Of a stretch of 64,000 nt of DNA, positions 47,282-60,024 are shown piece by piece. The stretch is from contig CM051006.1 in the NCBI GenBank assembly GCA_027704905.1, positions 10,922,225-10,986,224 of the forward strand, given 5' to 3'. The notes below the pieces were generated by a model. It made no database searches, was not told where the DNA came from, and saw only the letters and a list, made by a program, of their open reading frames with translations. Within the stretch, counting starts at the first letter, position 1, and each line of letters begins with the position of its first letter. Made by a program: the position numbers and the translations under genes. This DNA comes from Muraenolepis orangiensis. Its lineage: Eukaryota > Chordata > Actinopteri > Gadiformes > Muraenolepididae.

Positions 47282-48782
47282 AAGGCAGAAAACTTAAATG
47301 AACACGGCTCTGACAGTGACCATGAATCCCCGGATTCCTCACCTCCCAAGGGGCCAGAGAAGTAATGGCCGTAGCCACGAACAAGTAAGAAACATTTCTA
47401 CACGGAGCACAGAGGGAAAGGCATGTCGTCACTTATGTTTTCTCTCTAATTGGCCGTGGTATATATTGAGTGCGGCAAGCGGCTAATGAGACAGCGAGGT
47501 TTAGCGAGGTTTAGTCTGGTGGAACGCCGACAGCTACCGCTGAGAGGGTGACAATGGGTGACAAAATAAGAGTGTAATGTATAGAGGTGTAATGTATAGG
47601 AGTACTGTATTTCATACTTTCCTGCATCCATGAATGCTTTTAATATATGGCATTTAAATGTTCATAGAAAGAGATCTATGTTATTTCAAGTATTAACACA
47701 GACACAGCAGTACAATAGAAAGTGAATGTGAGTGGCAAAGGGAATGGTGAGGTGACATTATATTACCCACAAACAGGGTTTAAGTGTTTAATGTCAGGTC
47801 CAAGAAGTGGTTGAGGGGCATCTGCTAAAGGTTATTAGGCATAATAATTTGAATTTGTTTTTGTTATTTTAAATATGTATGCTCTATTTATTTATGCTCT
47901 ATGCTCTATGAAGTGACAATAAACCTAATTTGAACTTGAACTCTATTTGTGTTGCCTAGAGAACTAGACTTTGTCTTTGTTTTGGCTCAGCTGTCAGATA
48001 CGCTTGCAGGCTGCGCCTCAGTGGATTTCTAATAAAGGGGAGGGTTTTAGCTGCACAGTAATTGACTTCTGTCAGGAATTATCTAGAACCACATATACGA
48101 CCTGCAATCGTTTATTTACAAGGATTTTTAGAAAAATATCTGTGATGTGTAGCGCCGCTAAACACAGGACCCTGAAAACGATACCGGGCCCCAAGAGAGA
48201 AGGTTTTATGAGTTGGCACGGCTAGACTGATTTTATTGATGTCCAGATTGTTTTATCCTCTTTTATTTGTCCTGTTGGTTTCTCAAGTCATTTACTGTGA
48301 ATAAGTATATTTTTTTATTGTAATGAAACCAAATAGTGTTCACTGGCATTTGAACACTTTTATTTATTTGTGGAAATCATGGAGATGTGAATAAACCTAA
48401 TTGGTTGGCCTTTACAACAACAATGTCATGTTGGAAAAAAACCGAGATTTGGCAATTCTGTAATCAGTACACTTTCTTTGTGCTTCTGGACACTGTAGAC
48501 CTCCCTATTTTGTTCTGACGCTATCTCTCCCCAGATTCTCCTTGAAAAAAAGAGCTGAGAGACCGAAAGTCCAGCGGAACACTAATACTTAACATTGTGC
48601 AGGGCCATCAACGGAGCTCTGGAGAAGATGTGGCAGGCAGCTGACACAGCTGTCAATCAAAATGTTATCCCAGGTTGGGCTTCAAAAATTCCTTATTTAA
48701 TATAATTGTAAATCTTTTTTTAATTGTATGTTTACTTAACCAGGTATTTAATCCTTTGAGATCAAGGATCTCTTTCATGACT
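47282..48782. other. Mostly nothing; one LINE-like tail
   Basis: At 47880-47942 gaagtgacaataaacctaat plus ttgaacttgaac resembles an L2-type 3' tail. The remainder is unrecognised. Confidence 0.4.
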
Positions 48783-49030
48783 GGGTCAGCTTGATAGCTC
48801 AGTCTGTTGGGACTTGGCTTGGGAACCAGAAAGTCACCGGTTCTAGTCCCCGTAACACCTCGGCACAGAGCCAGACGCCAGACGCCGCTCCCCAGGTGCT
48901 GTTTATAAAAAATAAAAATAAAAAAGCTGCTCCTAATAATAGGATTGGTTAAATCCAGAGAAACAAATTTCACTGTGTATACATTGGTATGTGACCAATA
49001 AAGAGGATTCAATCCACCAGATTTGGATTA
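48783..49030 (+). mobile_element. tRNA-derived SINE, family 2
   Basis: gatagctcagtctgttggga, caccggttctagtcccc B box, ggttaaatccagagaaac and aggattcaatccaccagatt. An A-rich stretch (48907-48925) has grown inside. Confidence 0.82.
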
Positions 49031-49127
49031 GACCTGGCTGAGAAAGCAGCAGCACATCAGTGATCACCTGATGGAAGGAAAACAGCTGAGCCTCCTGTTG
49101 AACTTGAGAACTGGACAGTGGAAAGAC

Positions 49128-49205
49128 ACGATTCAAGATGTTTTTATTTGCCATTTGCAACAACTACAATGGAATGTTTAGTCCCCATTCCCTCCCGCAG
49201 TATGG
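49128..49205 (-). mobile_element. LINE family B, 3' tail only
   Basis: gattcaagatgtttttattt ... ccccattccctcccgcagta, complement of the 9640-type end; AT-rich ctatac sequence follows. Confidence 0.7.
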
Positions 49206-49316
49206 ATATCTTACAGCAATACAATACTAAACTATACTATACTCTAGTCTAGACAACACTTTATACCTATGATATGCTATACAATATACTATAAACAACA
49301 CCATATACTATACTAT

Positions 49317-49647
49317 TGTGGAGTGTGTGTGGTTGGTGGCTGGTTTAAGCAGCCTCACCTGGCCTGAGTTACAGTGATTACCCTATGGCTGGTGAGGCTG
49401 CACACCTGTGGGTCATTGCTTATCAAGGCCCACAGGTTAAAACAGACACCACCACACACACACACACACACACACACACTCTCTCTCACTCACTCTCGAG
49501 GGAGAGCTCTAGCATGTACCATCTGCTCTGTTCACCATTATTCAAAACTCTGCAATAAACCGGATTCCTCATCACCCTGTGTCCTTGTCTTCGGGAGGAG
49601 CCCTCAAGTAGTCATTTTATTGGCTGGTGGCAGTGTCGTCTGCTACA
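49317..49647 (+). repeat. Fold-back LTR-like repeat, copy f (best preserved)
   Basis: Starts TGTGGAGTG and ends TGCTACA. Nested pairs: ggttggtggctggttta with taaaacagacaccacc; gcagcctcacc with ggtgaggctgc; acctgtggg with cccacaggt. Then gagctctagcatgtaccatc, gcaataaaccggattcctca, and ggtggcagtgtcgtctgcta. The return arm has expanded into (CA)n plus ctctctcactcact. Confidence 0.85.
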
Positions 49648-50615
49648 AATACGTAATATACTTATACTATACAACACTATACTATAACAATACTAAGACT
49701 AAGAATCTGACTAGGACCTGTGTACGTTGGTTTCATGAATGAACCGCAAAGAGGGAATCTAAGAGCAGAGAAACAATCAAATGTTAACAAAAAGAAGAAG
49801 TGGACCAACAGAAGAAGACTCAAAGAATAAAGAAAGAAGGAAGAAGAGAACAATGACGGCTATAAACTAAATAACTCTGATTTCCCTTTCCCCTCAATTA
49901 GTAACAATTGAAAACAATAAAAAAATAAATAGGCTTTCTAAACTAAACAAGAAGTCTCCTTAAATTCTTTGACAGTTTACTCACTACAACAAAAACCCAC
50001 ATTAAACAAAATACAACTAAGTAGGGAGGAAAGACTCAACCTGGTCAAGGATAAAGCTAGTAGTTATATGCCGCGGGTGACAAAACAAGGTGTGTGATTT
50101 GGGAGGGTTTTCCACCACATGGAATTATTGCAGTGAATGCTTTTGCGTTTTCCCCCAAATGATTTGATCAATGTCACTTTTGCTCACAAATAGAAACAAT
50201 ATTTCACTGTTTCCTACACTGCTGTAGACAAATAGTGTGTTTAGTTCTCATCACACACGTTTTAATGAGGCAAGCTTCATCTTTGGTTTCTCATATTGAA
50301 AAAAAGATATATATACAAATGGTGTTTGATTAACTGCTTAGACAAGCAAATCTTTATTTTCACAGAAAAATTTGCGTCCGATCAAGTGACGGCCTGTTTG
50401 GTCCATGTCTAAGTGCTTGGCGAAATCTAGGATACAGCTGGAGTGGAAATACAATGCAAAAATTAATGAAATAGATATTTTTTAAATAACATTATATATT
50501 GGAGGCACTCTTTGGCTTACACAATTATGCAATGACATTTAAAAATTGTTTTCTTGGGCAGGTTTCAATGTTAAATACTGACGGAATGTAAACTAAACTA
50601 TCTCTCCATCTCTGG
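49648..50615. other. No gene seen
   Basis: AT-rich; nothing recognised. Confidence 0.4.
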
Positions 50616-50617
50616 AT

Positions 50618-50650
<33 letters not shown>
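50616..50650. repeat. (TA)n microsatellite
   Basis: About 34 bp, abutting an attac tail. Confidence 0.93.
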
Positions 50651-50651
<1 letters not shown>

Positions 50652-51498
50652 CATTACATTACATTACATTACATTAAATAACATTACAGTCATTTGGCAA
50701 ATGCTTTTATCCAAAGCGACTTACAATAGTGTGTTTCAACAAAGGAAGGGAAGAGAACAACTCGTCACCAGAAGTCAAAAGTGCATTTAATTTCGAACAA
50801 GTCACCAAGAATTGAACCAGTGCTCAGGTAGAAGTACAATAAGTTCAGGTAAAAGTACAGTATGGTAAAGGTACAATAAGTTGCCAAACAATATAGAAAA
50901 GTATCCATAACAATATCTACCTAACAATCTACTTAGATAGTAAAAGTCATAAGAGGATGCGCTAGGAGGAAGGATCCGGGTAGTTTGTCCTGAAGAGATG
51001 AGTTTTCACCGTGTAGCGGAAGATGGGGAGTGACTCTGCAGTCCTGACATCCGTGGGGAGTTTGTTCCACCAAATTGGGGCCAGGACAGAGAAGAGCTGT
51101 GACCACGTAGATCGGCCACAAGGACCCTTAAGCGAGGGGGCAACAAGACGGCCCAAAGAAGCAGAGCGAAGTGGACGGGCAGGGATGTAGGGCTTGACCA
51201 TTGCCTGGAGGTAGAATGGAGCTGTTCCTTTACTGCCTTGTAGGCTAGCACCAAGGTCTTGAATTGGATGCGAGCAGCTACAGGTAGCCAGTGTAGAGAA
51301 CGAAGAAGACGAGCTGCAGCTTTCTGAAGGAGCTCCAGGGGGTCTGATGGCAAATGCCGGGGCGCCAGCAAGGAGGGAGTTGCAGTAGTCCAGCCGGGAG
51401 ATGACTAGAGCCTGGATGAGCACCTGCGCAGACTTTTCAGTAAGAAAAGGCAGATTCTTCCTGATGTTGTAGAGGAGGAATCTGCAGGAGTGTGTCAC
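50651..51498 (-). mobile_element. LINE remnant with coding C-terminus and (TGTAA)n tail
   Basis: From 51498 down on minus: CRFLLYNIRKNLPFLTEKSA, QVLIQALVISRLDYCNSLLA, then, after a frame change, LHWLPVAARIQFKTLVLAYK, and PIWWNKLPTDVRTAESLPIF to THLFRTNYPD. This is the C-terminal half of a fish LINE reverse transcriptase; no catalytic motif remains. The 3' end contains gcttttatccaaagcgactt (plus-strand reading) and ends in attac repeats at 50651-50675. Clade not assigned. Confidence 0.72.
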
Positions 51499-51516
51499 CG
51501 ATGTTTGCCGAGAACA

Positions 51517-51590
51517 TATTTATATATATAGATATATATATCTATATATAGAAGTCTATATATAGATAGATATATATATATTGACCCTTT
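51517..51590. repeat. TA-rich palindromic tract
   Basis: tctatatatagaagtctata and neighbouring tatatagata repeats; self-complementary. Confidence 0.8.
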
Positions 51591-52212
51591 TCCTCCCTCT
51601 CCCCACAACTCTTTATGCTGCCCCCCTCTCTGCATTTTGAAGGTGGCTGTGATGAGAATGCTGTCATGGCAGTTGGTGTGTGTGTATGTTAATGTGTGTG
51701 TGTGCATGCGTGCGTGTGTGTGCATGCCTGTGTGTGTGTGCGCCCGCACGCATGTGTGTGCCTTTGTTCTCCATCCAGTTCTCAGACGGGCTTATACCTC
51801 TAATCACTTCCAACCATCGCAACCTCACACCTTAATACATACATACCCTTGCTCTTTCTCCCTGTCCTCTCCCCTCATTCCCCCGGACTGACTGCTTGAA
51901 TTCAAATTCATCCTCCAACTCCCTTGCTCTCCACATGACCCCCCTTTGGTTCTGGGAAGTTAATAAACAAGAGAAGAATCGGAGGGTAAAGCTTTAGAAT
52001 ACCTAACAAGGGTCTGTACACCGCCAGCTGAGGCCAGCCTTCATGTTCTGCCACTGCTTCGTACAACACTGATAAAAAGAAAGGTTGGAGTGGTGGGGAC
52101 ATACTGTAGGGTATGACCAGTTGCCTCTTTCTGCTTTATTCAAAACCATTTAAAATCATCTAAAATCATCAACATCTTGCTGTGGTTGGAATATATTCAT
52201 ACTTTTGGCTAA
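51591..52212. other. No gene seen
   Basis: Imperfect GT run at 51676-51760; otherwise nothing recognised. Confidence 0.4.
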
Positions 52213-52465
52213 TTCTAAATCTGGAGGATTGAAGCCTCTATATTGGTCACATAAATGAAAACACATAGTGAAATTAGTTTATCTGCATTTAAACCATCCA
52301 AGTATTGATGCAGTGGGGAGCTTTTTTACATACAGCGTCTGGGGAGCAATGTAGGGGTCTGGTGCCTTGCTCAAGGGGACCCCGGCAGTGCCCAGGTGTT
52401 TCAGAGATTTTAACCGGCAACCTTCAAGTTCCCAAGCCCCAACAGACTGAGCAATCCTGCCGCCG
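52213..52465 (-). mobile_element. tRNA-derived SINE, family 2
   Basis: aatctggaggattgaagcct, ctgcatttaaaccatcc, cttgctcaaggggaccccgg and an actgagcaatcctgccgccg head complement. Confidence 0.82.
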
Positions 52466-52515
52466 TGAACTGCTTGTTTTGTGAGTGCATGTCTGTCTGC
52501 ATGTCTGCATGTCTG

Positions 52516-52773
52516 TCCATCGGCGGTGTTGCAGTAGAGAGGGTCAGCAGCTTCGTGTTCTTTGGCGTGCAGGCCGAGGAACCCCAGCCACGAACTGTAC
52601 TCACTTTTACCGGAGTATCAAGTGCCGCACAAACAGACTTAGAGACAGCTTCCACAGTCATCAGGCATCAGGCTGCTGAACAAGGGTGTCTGTCATCGGG
52701 CACATATGATTTTCACCCATTGCTTATACTTGTATAACTTTGATGTGACAATAAACTTGACTTGACTTGACTT
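52516..52773 (+). mobile_element. L2 copy reduced to scraps by internal deletions
   Basis: Joins tcggcggtgttgcagtagag (reverse-transcriptase thumb region) to aactgtactcacttttacc, caagtgccgcacaaacagac (the C-terminus) and a shortened 3' end with aataaacttgacttgactt. At least three deletions separate pieces that lie about 900 bp apart in the copy at 13737. Confidence 0.82.
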
Positions 52774-53299
52774 AAATGTATGTGCACATGTACCCTTACA
52801 TTGTGTCTAGTGTGTAGGAACCAAGGTGAAGTCATTAAGGCCCCTGTCACACAGTCCCGAATTGATGGACACACGATAAAGGACATGTTCAAATTCGACC
52901 ATTGGCCAAAACATCGGGCCATCTTAAGCCATGGTATGACTGCCGGTGGAGTTTCTCAGGCTCTGGCAGCAACTTTGTGAGCGGTGGCAAAATCGTTGGC
53001 ATGCCAAAAAATTGCCGAAGGACCTTGCGAAGGTTCGTTTTCGTGTTGAATTTGTGTGTCCATTTTGCCCATCGTGAGGGCATCGTGAGGGCATCTTGTC
53101 AAATCGTGTCATCTTCGTCTTTACTTCTTGTGATCATCGGTGCCATCGGGCATTTTTCGCCATGTCATGGTAACGTGGACATATAAAAGGAGACCTCCTA
53201 GACTGCCGAGGAGACCTTTCAGACCGCTGAGGAGACCTGGAACCCTCTGGGGACCGACATCTTTCTTGGATTTCCTCCCCTTTCTCTCTCTGATTGGAG

Positions 53300-53388
53300 A
53301 CTCAGTGCTGTCTTTGCTGTCCTTACCTTAATTTCCCTCGGGATTAATAAAGTAATCTGAATCTGAAGTAATCTGAATCTGAAGTCTT
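53300..53388 (+). mobile_element. Retroelement 3' tail, tctgaa-type
   Basis: tttccctcgggattaataaa followed by repeated gtaatctgaatctgaa units; a common fish retroelement end. Confidence 0.5.
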
Positions 53389-53671
53389 CTTGGACCTCTA
53401 AATCCTCAGTTTCCTCTGCTTTCCTCTTCTGAGTTCTGTATTTACCAGCCAGCTTCTTCCCCCTGCCTCTCCCTGTGTTAAGTAAAATGTCTACATATAT
53501 CCTCAGTTGTTATATATATATAGATTATGTCTATTCTGTACCCAAGTTCACAAAGGAATGCAGTGTTATTATGGTACCACTGTGAGGCACTGAAGCGTTA
53601 CGCGCTAAGCAAGGACGCAGGCTTGCGTCGTATGTTAATGAGGGGGGTTCACCTGATGCACATGTTCAGAT

Positions 53672-53673
<2 letters not shown>

Positions 53674-53749
<76 letters not shown>
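53674..53749. repeat. (TG)n microsatellite
   Basis: About 75 bp. Confidence 0.96.
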
Positions 53750-54537
53750 CTAAGTTAGCTCGGCTGAGCGAAAGGATGCACCAGTGGTGCAGAGGAAAAT
53801 AAACCACATGCCCAAGGGCTAAACAGTTCATCGTCTCCGTCCCAACTATTTCTCTCCGAGTGCAACGTATGAGGAAGCTACCATCCTTAACGTCAACACC
53901 CTGCCTTGGGTGGCATGTTAAAGTTGAATTAAAGTTGAATTAAATTTGAAATAAAGTTTAAATGTACTGTGTGTTCTGCTGCCAATAATCTCCGATCAGC
54001 AATTGAATTTCCCACGGTCGGCCGAAGGTTTTATACCATCGGGAGGTCACGTGACACCTTCGTGACCTAGTTCGAACGCATCGTACTCTCAATACGACGT
54101 CGTGTAGCCATCGTGTGGCCTTTGTGTGTCCTGCGGGTATAAACTACTATAAAAATTCACATCTTCGTGTTGCCTTCCTGTGTGGTTCGGGTGCCATCGT
54201 GTGACCTTCTGTAGGCATCGTACTTGCTTCGGCTGTTGATTGGCTGTTGACCAAGTTCGGGGCCATCTTGATCAAAATTCCATATTCGTATGACCATCTG
54301 GTGTCAATTTCGTGACAGTGTGACAGCACCTTAACAAACTAAGCATTACTTTGTTGGCTAAACTGATGTCTTAAAAACAGGATGTGTCAATATCGTGTTG
54401 TCATATCTTGCGATGACAAAGCAAAGCACAGCTGTGCACAGACGGCATATCTTTAATATATACAAGAGAGAGAGAGAAATTGAATACTTAACTGACACAC
54501 GCCCTGCCTGCACTCATCCACCTGGATGGTGACGTTT

Positions 54538-54843
54538 AGGGCGGACGTAGCTCTGTTGGGACTTGTCTTGGGAACCGGAGGGTCGCAAGTAAGGAGTGAG
54601 AACTGGTACTTGGGAAAAAGGTGCAATTCGCCTCTTGGGCGAGGACTGCCGAGGAGCCTTTGAGCAAGGCACCAGACCCCTACACTGCTCCCTGTGTGCG
54701 GAATATACAATAGCTGCCCCACTGCTTCAAATACTAGGATGGGTTAAATGCAGAGAAACACATTTCACGGAGTGTGTACATGTGTTTCTGTATGTGTAAA
54801 AAAGAGAATTTTAAATCCTCCAGATTTTGATTTCAATTTGAGG
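54538..54843 (+). mobile_element. tRNA-derived SINE, family 2, with a small insertion
   Basis: gggcggacgtagctctgttg, gggaaccggagggtcgcaag, then about 50 bp not found in sister copies, and gagcaaggcaccagacccct through ctccagattttgattt. Confidence 0.78.
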
Positions 54844-55062
54844 CGGGGTCCTTCAGATCGATATACACACTTAAAATAATTTCCATCGCCAACATTACAG
54901 CCGCTTGCCTGCACATTGTCCCCTCCACTCTCTGCTGTGCCAGTCGAGGGCCATAGATGAACATTTAATAGAAGGGCCACAGATGATCATCCAATAGAAA
55001 GAGCTTCTGTGTAATACATAGAGGTTAAGTGGTGTAGGGATTGCCTTTAGATTGAAGTGATT

Positions 55063-55123
<61 letters not shown>

Positions 55124-55253
55124 ATGGAGCTACAAAGCACAGAAATCATTGAATTATTGTTATCAACTCAGGCCAGACTGAAGCACCGCTCACACTCATA
55201 TGCACACGACGCTTTGGCCCATGGATACATAAACACACACACACACACACAAC

Positions 55254-55293
<40 letters not shown>
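55063..55293. repeat. (TG)n and (CA)n arrays
   Basis: 55063-55121 TG; 55231-55293 CA, interrupted by aaccatac. Confidence 0.95.
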
Positions 55294-55297
<4 letters not shown>

Positions 55298-55429
55298 CCA
55301 AGATGTTTCCTTGGAGATGAGTTCCTTCCTTTGTTTCTTTCATGAGCGAGAGACTTCACAGTATAAGCAGACGATCAAACACGCTAGCGGCTAAACCAAC
55401 GCAATTACACTATCCACCTGAGGGACGGT

Positions 55430-55444
55430 GGGGGGGGGGGGGGG
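55430..55444. repeat. G-run
   Basis: About 15 G. Confidence 0.88.
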
Positions 55445-55628
55445 TAGAGAGAGAGAAAGACAATGGCGGCAAGAGAGACAGAGAGGGGAAAAGAGAGGAG
55501 AAAGGGTGAGACCGTCAGAGGGATGGTAGAGAGAGACAGAAAGGGAAGAGAGGCTGAGTGAGAGAGTAAGGAATAGAGATAAATAGAGGAGGGAGAGAGA
55601 GAGAATGACAAACAGACAGAGTAAGAGA

Positions 55629-56435
<807 letters not shown>

Positions 56436-56470
<35 letters not shown>

Positions 56471-56599
56471 ACATGCTGGGTGTTCTATCACCGTGATGAC
56501 TGCCATTTCTCCAACTGATACCTGTGGCTCATCTTCTCATCTCGTACGCCACGTGGGTCTCTGTGTGTGTTTTTGTCCATGTGTGTGTGTGTTTTAATC

Positions 56600-56665
<66 letters not shown>

Positions 56666-56760
56666 TGTGTGTGCACATAGGCATGTATGTGAATCGGTGT
56701 GTGTGAGTGTGTATCTAAGTGTGTGTCACACATACACACACATACACACACACAAACACA
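56436..56760. repeat. (GA)n at 56436-56467 and (TG)n at 56600-56662
   Basis: The TG tract continues imperfectly to about 56760, where it switches to CA, so the region could fold back. Confidence 0.9.
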
Positions 56761-57134
56761 TACAAACACAGTTATGTTTAATCCCTGTATGTCCAGCACA
56801 TCAGAAAATGACACTGCGTGCGCTGACAGCGATGATTGTAAGGGTTGGTAGGAATCGAGAGACGGGCAAAGATCAACTGGATACAGCAGGTGTGTTCATA
56901 CAAGCACACACACTGAACAGAACACAGAGTCCAAGGAGAGGATTCAGCAAGAGAGCCGGCTAAAGACACTTTGATGACATGTTAAAGAGCAAATCCACGC
57001 AAGTCAATCAACTATTTACAAAAAAAATTTAATAAAAAAAATAAAACCATTTTTTGTAGGAATAACGACAAACAGAAATGTAAGATGAGTCAAAGAGTGG
57101 AACGCACACAAAAACACAAAAGAAGACCCCGTAA
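56761..57134. other. No gene seen
   Basis: Nothing recognised. Confidence 0.4.
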
Positions 57135-57230
57135 AACAGAGTTAGTCTAAACAGGTAGGTCTTTAGCTGGTCAACAGATTAGGCCCTCCTAAGGGGTGTG
57201 GGGAGAGCGTTCCATAGCTTGGGTGATGAG
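57135..57230 (-). mobile_element. Possible LINE C-terminal scrap
   Basis: Minus frames give AMERSPHTPLRR and SVDQLKT, resembling the LWNxLPxxLR...SxxxLKTxLF end of fish LINE proteins such as the one at 50962. Short and weak. Confidence 0.35.
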
Positions 57231-58059
57231 CTTTGAGAAGCAGGAGGGAAGCAGGTCAGCCACGTAAGCAGGGGCCTGACCGAGTTCTGGTGGGCTGGCC
57301 CTGCATTCGTTACACAAACCATTTATAGGCGACAGAATACACCCTGATCGCCTGCCATAGAAGCTTCCGGACTGCACCGGTTCAAACTGGACTCCAGTCT
57401 CTCTCCCTGGCAGAATGGCCAACAATAGACCTTATTCACCTAGTGGCTATGTTGGTTCAAAAACTAGCGCACACATTATCTGGGTTTGTCACAAGGCTGC
57501 CTTATTACTGGGACAATTCTGGACAGTCAAATTAGATTGCACAGGGTTTTTTGGCATGCTGGTCTACCTGTGCAGAAAAAAACCTTTTTTATACTTTGTT
57601 TTGTTTGTTATATTTGTGTGCATCACTGAACTCAAATGTCTTCTCCACAGTCCTTCCGCTGACTATAAACCCAGCCGTGTCTCTCTCTGTCACTTTGTTC
57701 TCCAATAGCTTGTGGGTGGTGGTTATGATCAAACAACAACAACCCTGTGGGCCTTGTGAAACGGTGAAATAGTGAGGCCACTTATTTTACCGTTGACAAT
57801 GTTTTTTTTAGACCCAGAAAAATACAGCTTGTAAGAAAGAAAGAGCAGCTTGATGTGGGTTCGAACGCGACCAGACGGGGGTAACATTAGACAGGCCGAG
57901 GTGCATTGATAGGTTACTGAAAAGCCTCCACCGGATATTAAGAGGAAGTGTATAGAGACAAATGGTCACAAATAAAACATCTGTTGAATGTATTTACATG
58001 TTGGCGTCATCTCCTCGAACCCTCCGCATTTCAACTGAGAGCGTTGCTGATGCGGTTGA
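57231..58059. other. No gene seen
   Basis: Nothing recognised. Confidence 0.4.
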
Positions 58060-58140
58060 GTTTCAAGAGATTCAAGAGATTCAAGATTTTTATTTGCCAT
58101 AATGCAACAATGGAAGTACAATGGAATGCTTACTCCCCAT
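58060..58140 (-). mobile_element. LINE family B, 3' tail only
   Basis: Three attcaagag units (the tail), tttttatttgcc, then gtacaatggaatgcttactc. Confidence 0.72.
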
Positions 58141-58494
58141 GGTGGTCAATATATCGTAGCATATATTGACCACACATAATAAATTTATATACATAAATAT
58201 AACAGTCCGGATGGACGATATCCTAAGGCCAGGCATTTTTAGAAACCTATGTTTTGTAGGACAAGGGTGTTTACAGTTTATAGTTTTTGTTGAATTTACT
58301 CAATAACTCTTCCGGCCTATGTGTTTTGGGACAGGCCTTTTCATTCCTTTCAAACACGTCTCGCTCAGCAAAGACGGGACATACTATTAGATTATCAATT
58401 AAAACCAGTATGAATATGACTTGTTTGAAATAAAGCTTTCCAGTTCCATACCACTTTAGGAATAACTCGTTTGTTCTGGTACCGAGAGAGAGAC

Positions 58495-58912
58495 AGAAGC
58501 TGGGTATCCATCTAACAGTCCAAGCGAATTCGAAGCAAAAAAACCCCACAAAACCGAAAAAAGGGAAATGCTAATTAGTTGTGTTTGCATCAACAGTTGG
58601 AGCGAACAAACTACGTCAGCGATGACAGATATTGGGCGGTGACGAAAGCCATGATTTCGTGGTCCTAGAAACACTTGAGAAGAAGCCAACAGCGTAAGTC
58701 ACGTGAGTTCAAAGTTCACTACGTCAGAATTGATTCGGCAAAGTTGTTTCCATCACCGCTTTTTCGATTCAAATCAGTCAAAAAACACCTCAAGAGAATC
58801 TATCAACTTTTAAGCGAATCAGAGGAAGTTGATTCAAATTTGGCCGTTTCCATCAACATTTTCGAATGCGATACTTCAAAATGTGAATCGAAATATAGTG
58901 ATGGAAACCCGA
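58495..58912. mobile_element. Candidate short inverted-repeat element
   Basis: ggtatccatc at 58501 and gatggaaacc near 58900 form imperfect inverted ends; gtttccatca words also occur at 58747 and 58849. No target duplication seen. Confidence 0.3.
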
Positions 58913-58930
58913 CTAGAGAGATCTCTGGGC

Positions 58931-58959
58931 CATTCCCTCATGCACCTCATGAGGGAATG
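58931..58959. repeat. Perfect hairpin, 12-bp stem
   Basis: cattccctcatg, loop cacct, catgagggaatg. Not followed by a T-run or linked to a gene. Confidence 0.85.
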
Positions 58960-60024
58960 CAGTGAATGTTGAAGTTCAGCTTTATTTTTCAGTTCCCCGT
59001 TCCTCTCTGTTGTAAACACTACATGTCTTGCTGTTCCTCTATTAATAGAGCAAGACACGTTCTCTGCCTGGTACTTAAGCACACTACGTCCTGCCTATTA
59101 TTCCCCCAGTCAGCATCAAGTGGAAGATACACTTAATAAATAAAAAAATCCCCACTCACTGATATGTTTGCTGCTGTAATCCCTGGTGTGGAACATATTC
59201 TGCAAAACATTACTCTTAAAACGTAATATTTTGCAGTCAACCGCATCTTAAAAGTAATATTTCGGACAAAAATATCTGTTTCAGTCGCTGGGCTACTTTG
59301 GATTATAGCAAGCAAAAACATATCAATGGTAACTTTTTTCTTTTTTTTTATATATTCCGCTCTATGAATGGGGAAATAATAGGAGAATGCAATACGCTAA
59401 GAACGAAAAACTCCATGGATTTATACTCAGCAGAGTCAGTACGGCTGCTGCTTCCTCCCGAGTTTTGTTCAGAAAAATTTACAAACTGACAAACTTACTT
59501 GAATTTCAGGTCGTCCTTTTTTATCTGTGCCTCCATGGCACATAAGGAATGTGACGTTGGAACACAAGTCAACAAATTAAAATAAACTTTGTCAATGGCA
59601 ACCAGCCAAAAATATAGACCCGACTTCAAATGAATACTTGTTTTGTCCAAAACATATAGCCACTGAAAGTGGGACACGTATTACGTTATGTATATTGATA
59701 TTTGACATCCCAAACCAACTGCAGCCTTCATCCTGGTGAAATTAATGAATTTCTTATTTGTTCAATCAATTGCCAATTCAATTAACCTTAGTGATGGAGG
59801 CTCGTTGTTTAATACATAAATATGAATGCTATAAATATGTTCATAATAAATAAGTAAATATGTACATTTGTGTATTCATTTTTTAATACATGTGACAAAT
59901 AAAGCCAAATCTGAAATCAGAATCTACATATATCCAGTAGCAGTGTTTTGAGCAAGAATGAGAATTGTTTTTCTGTTTATAGAACACAGCCATGCAGTGG
60001 CAGAATGTATTTTGTCTGTTGGGT
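58960..60024. other. No gene seen
   Basis: A possible LINE-like tail (gacaaataaagccaaatctg) at about 59892; otherwise nothing recognised. Confidence 0.4.

Larger units (their letters stand above)
52839..54330. mobile_element. TTAA-flanked (piggyBac-like) non-autonomous element, 1.49 kb
   Basis: TTAA lies on both sides (52835-52838 and 54331-54334). Ends are inverted: ggcccctgtcacacagtccc on the left and, on the minus strand from the right, ggtgctgtcacactgtcacg; about 27 bp align with a few mismatches. Subterminal catcgtgtg / ccatcgggc words recur. No transposase. The centre carries a retroelement tail (53300-53388) and a (TG)n array. Confidence 0.7.

Noticed and set aside
58675..58965. 96-codon frame
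   Set aside because: Overlaps the candidate inverted-repeat element and has no domain.
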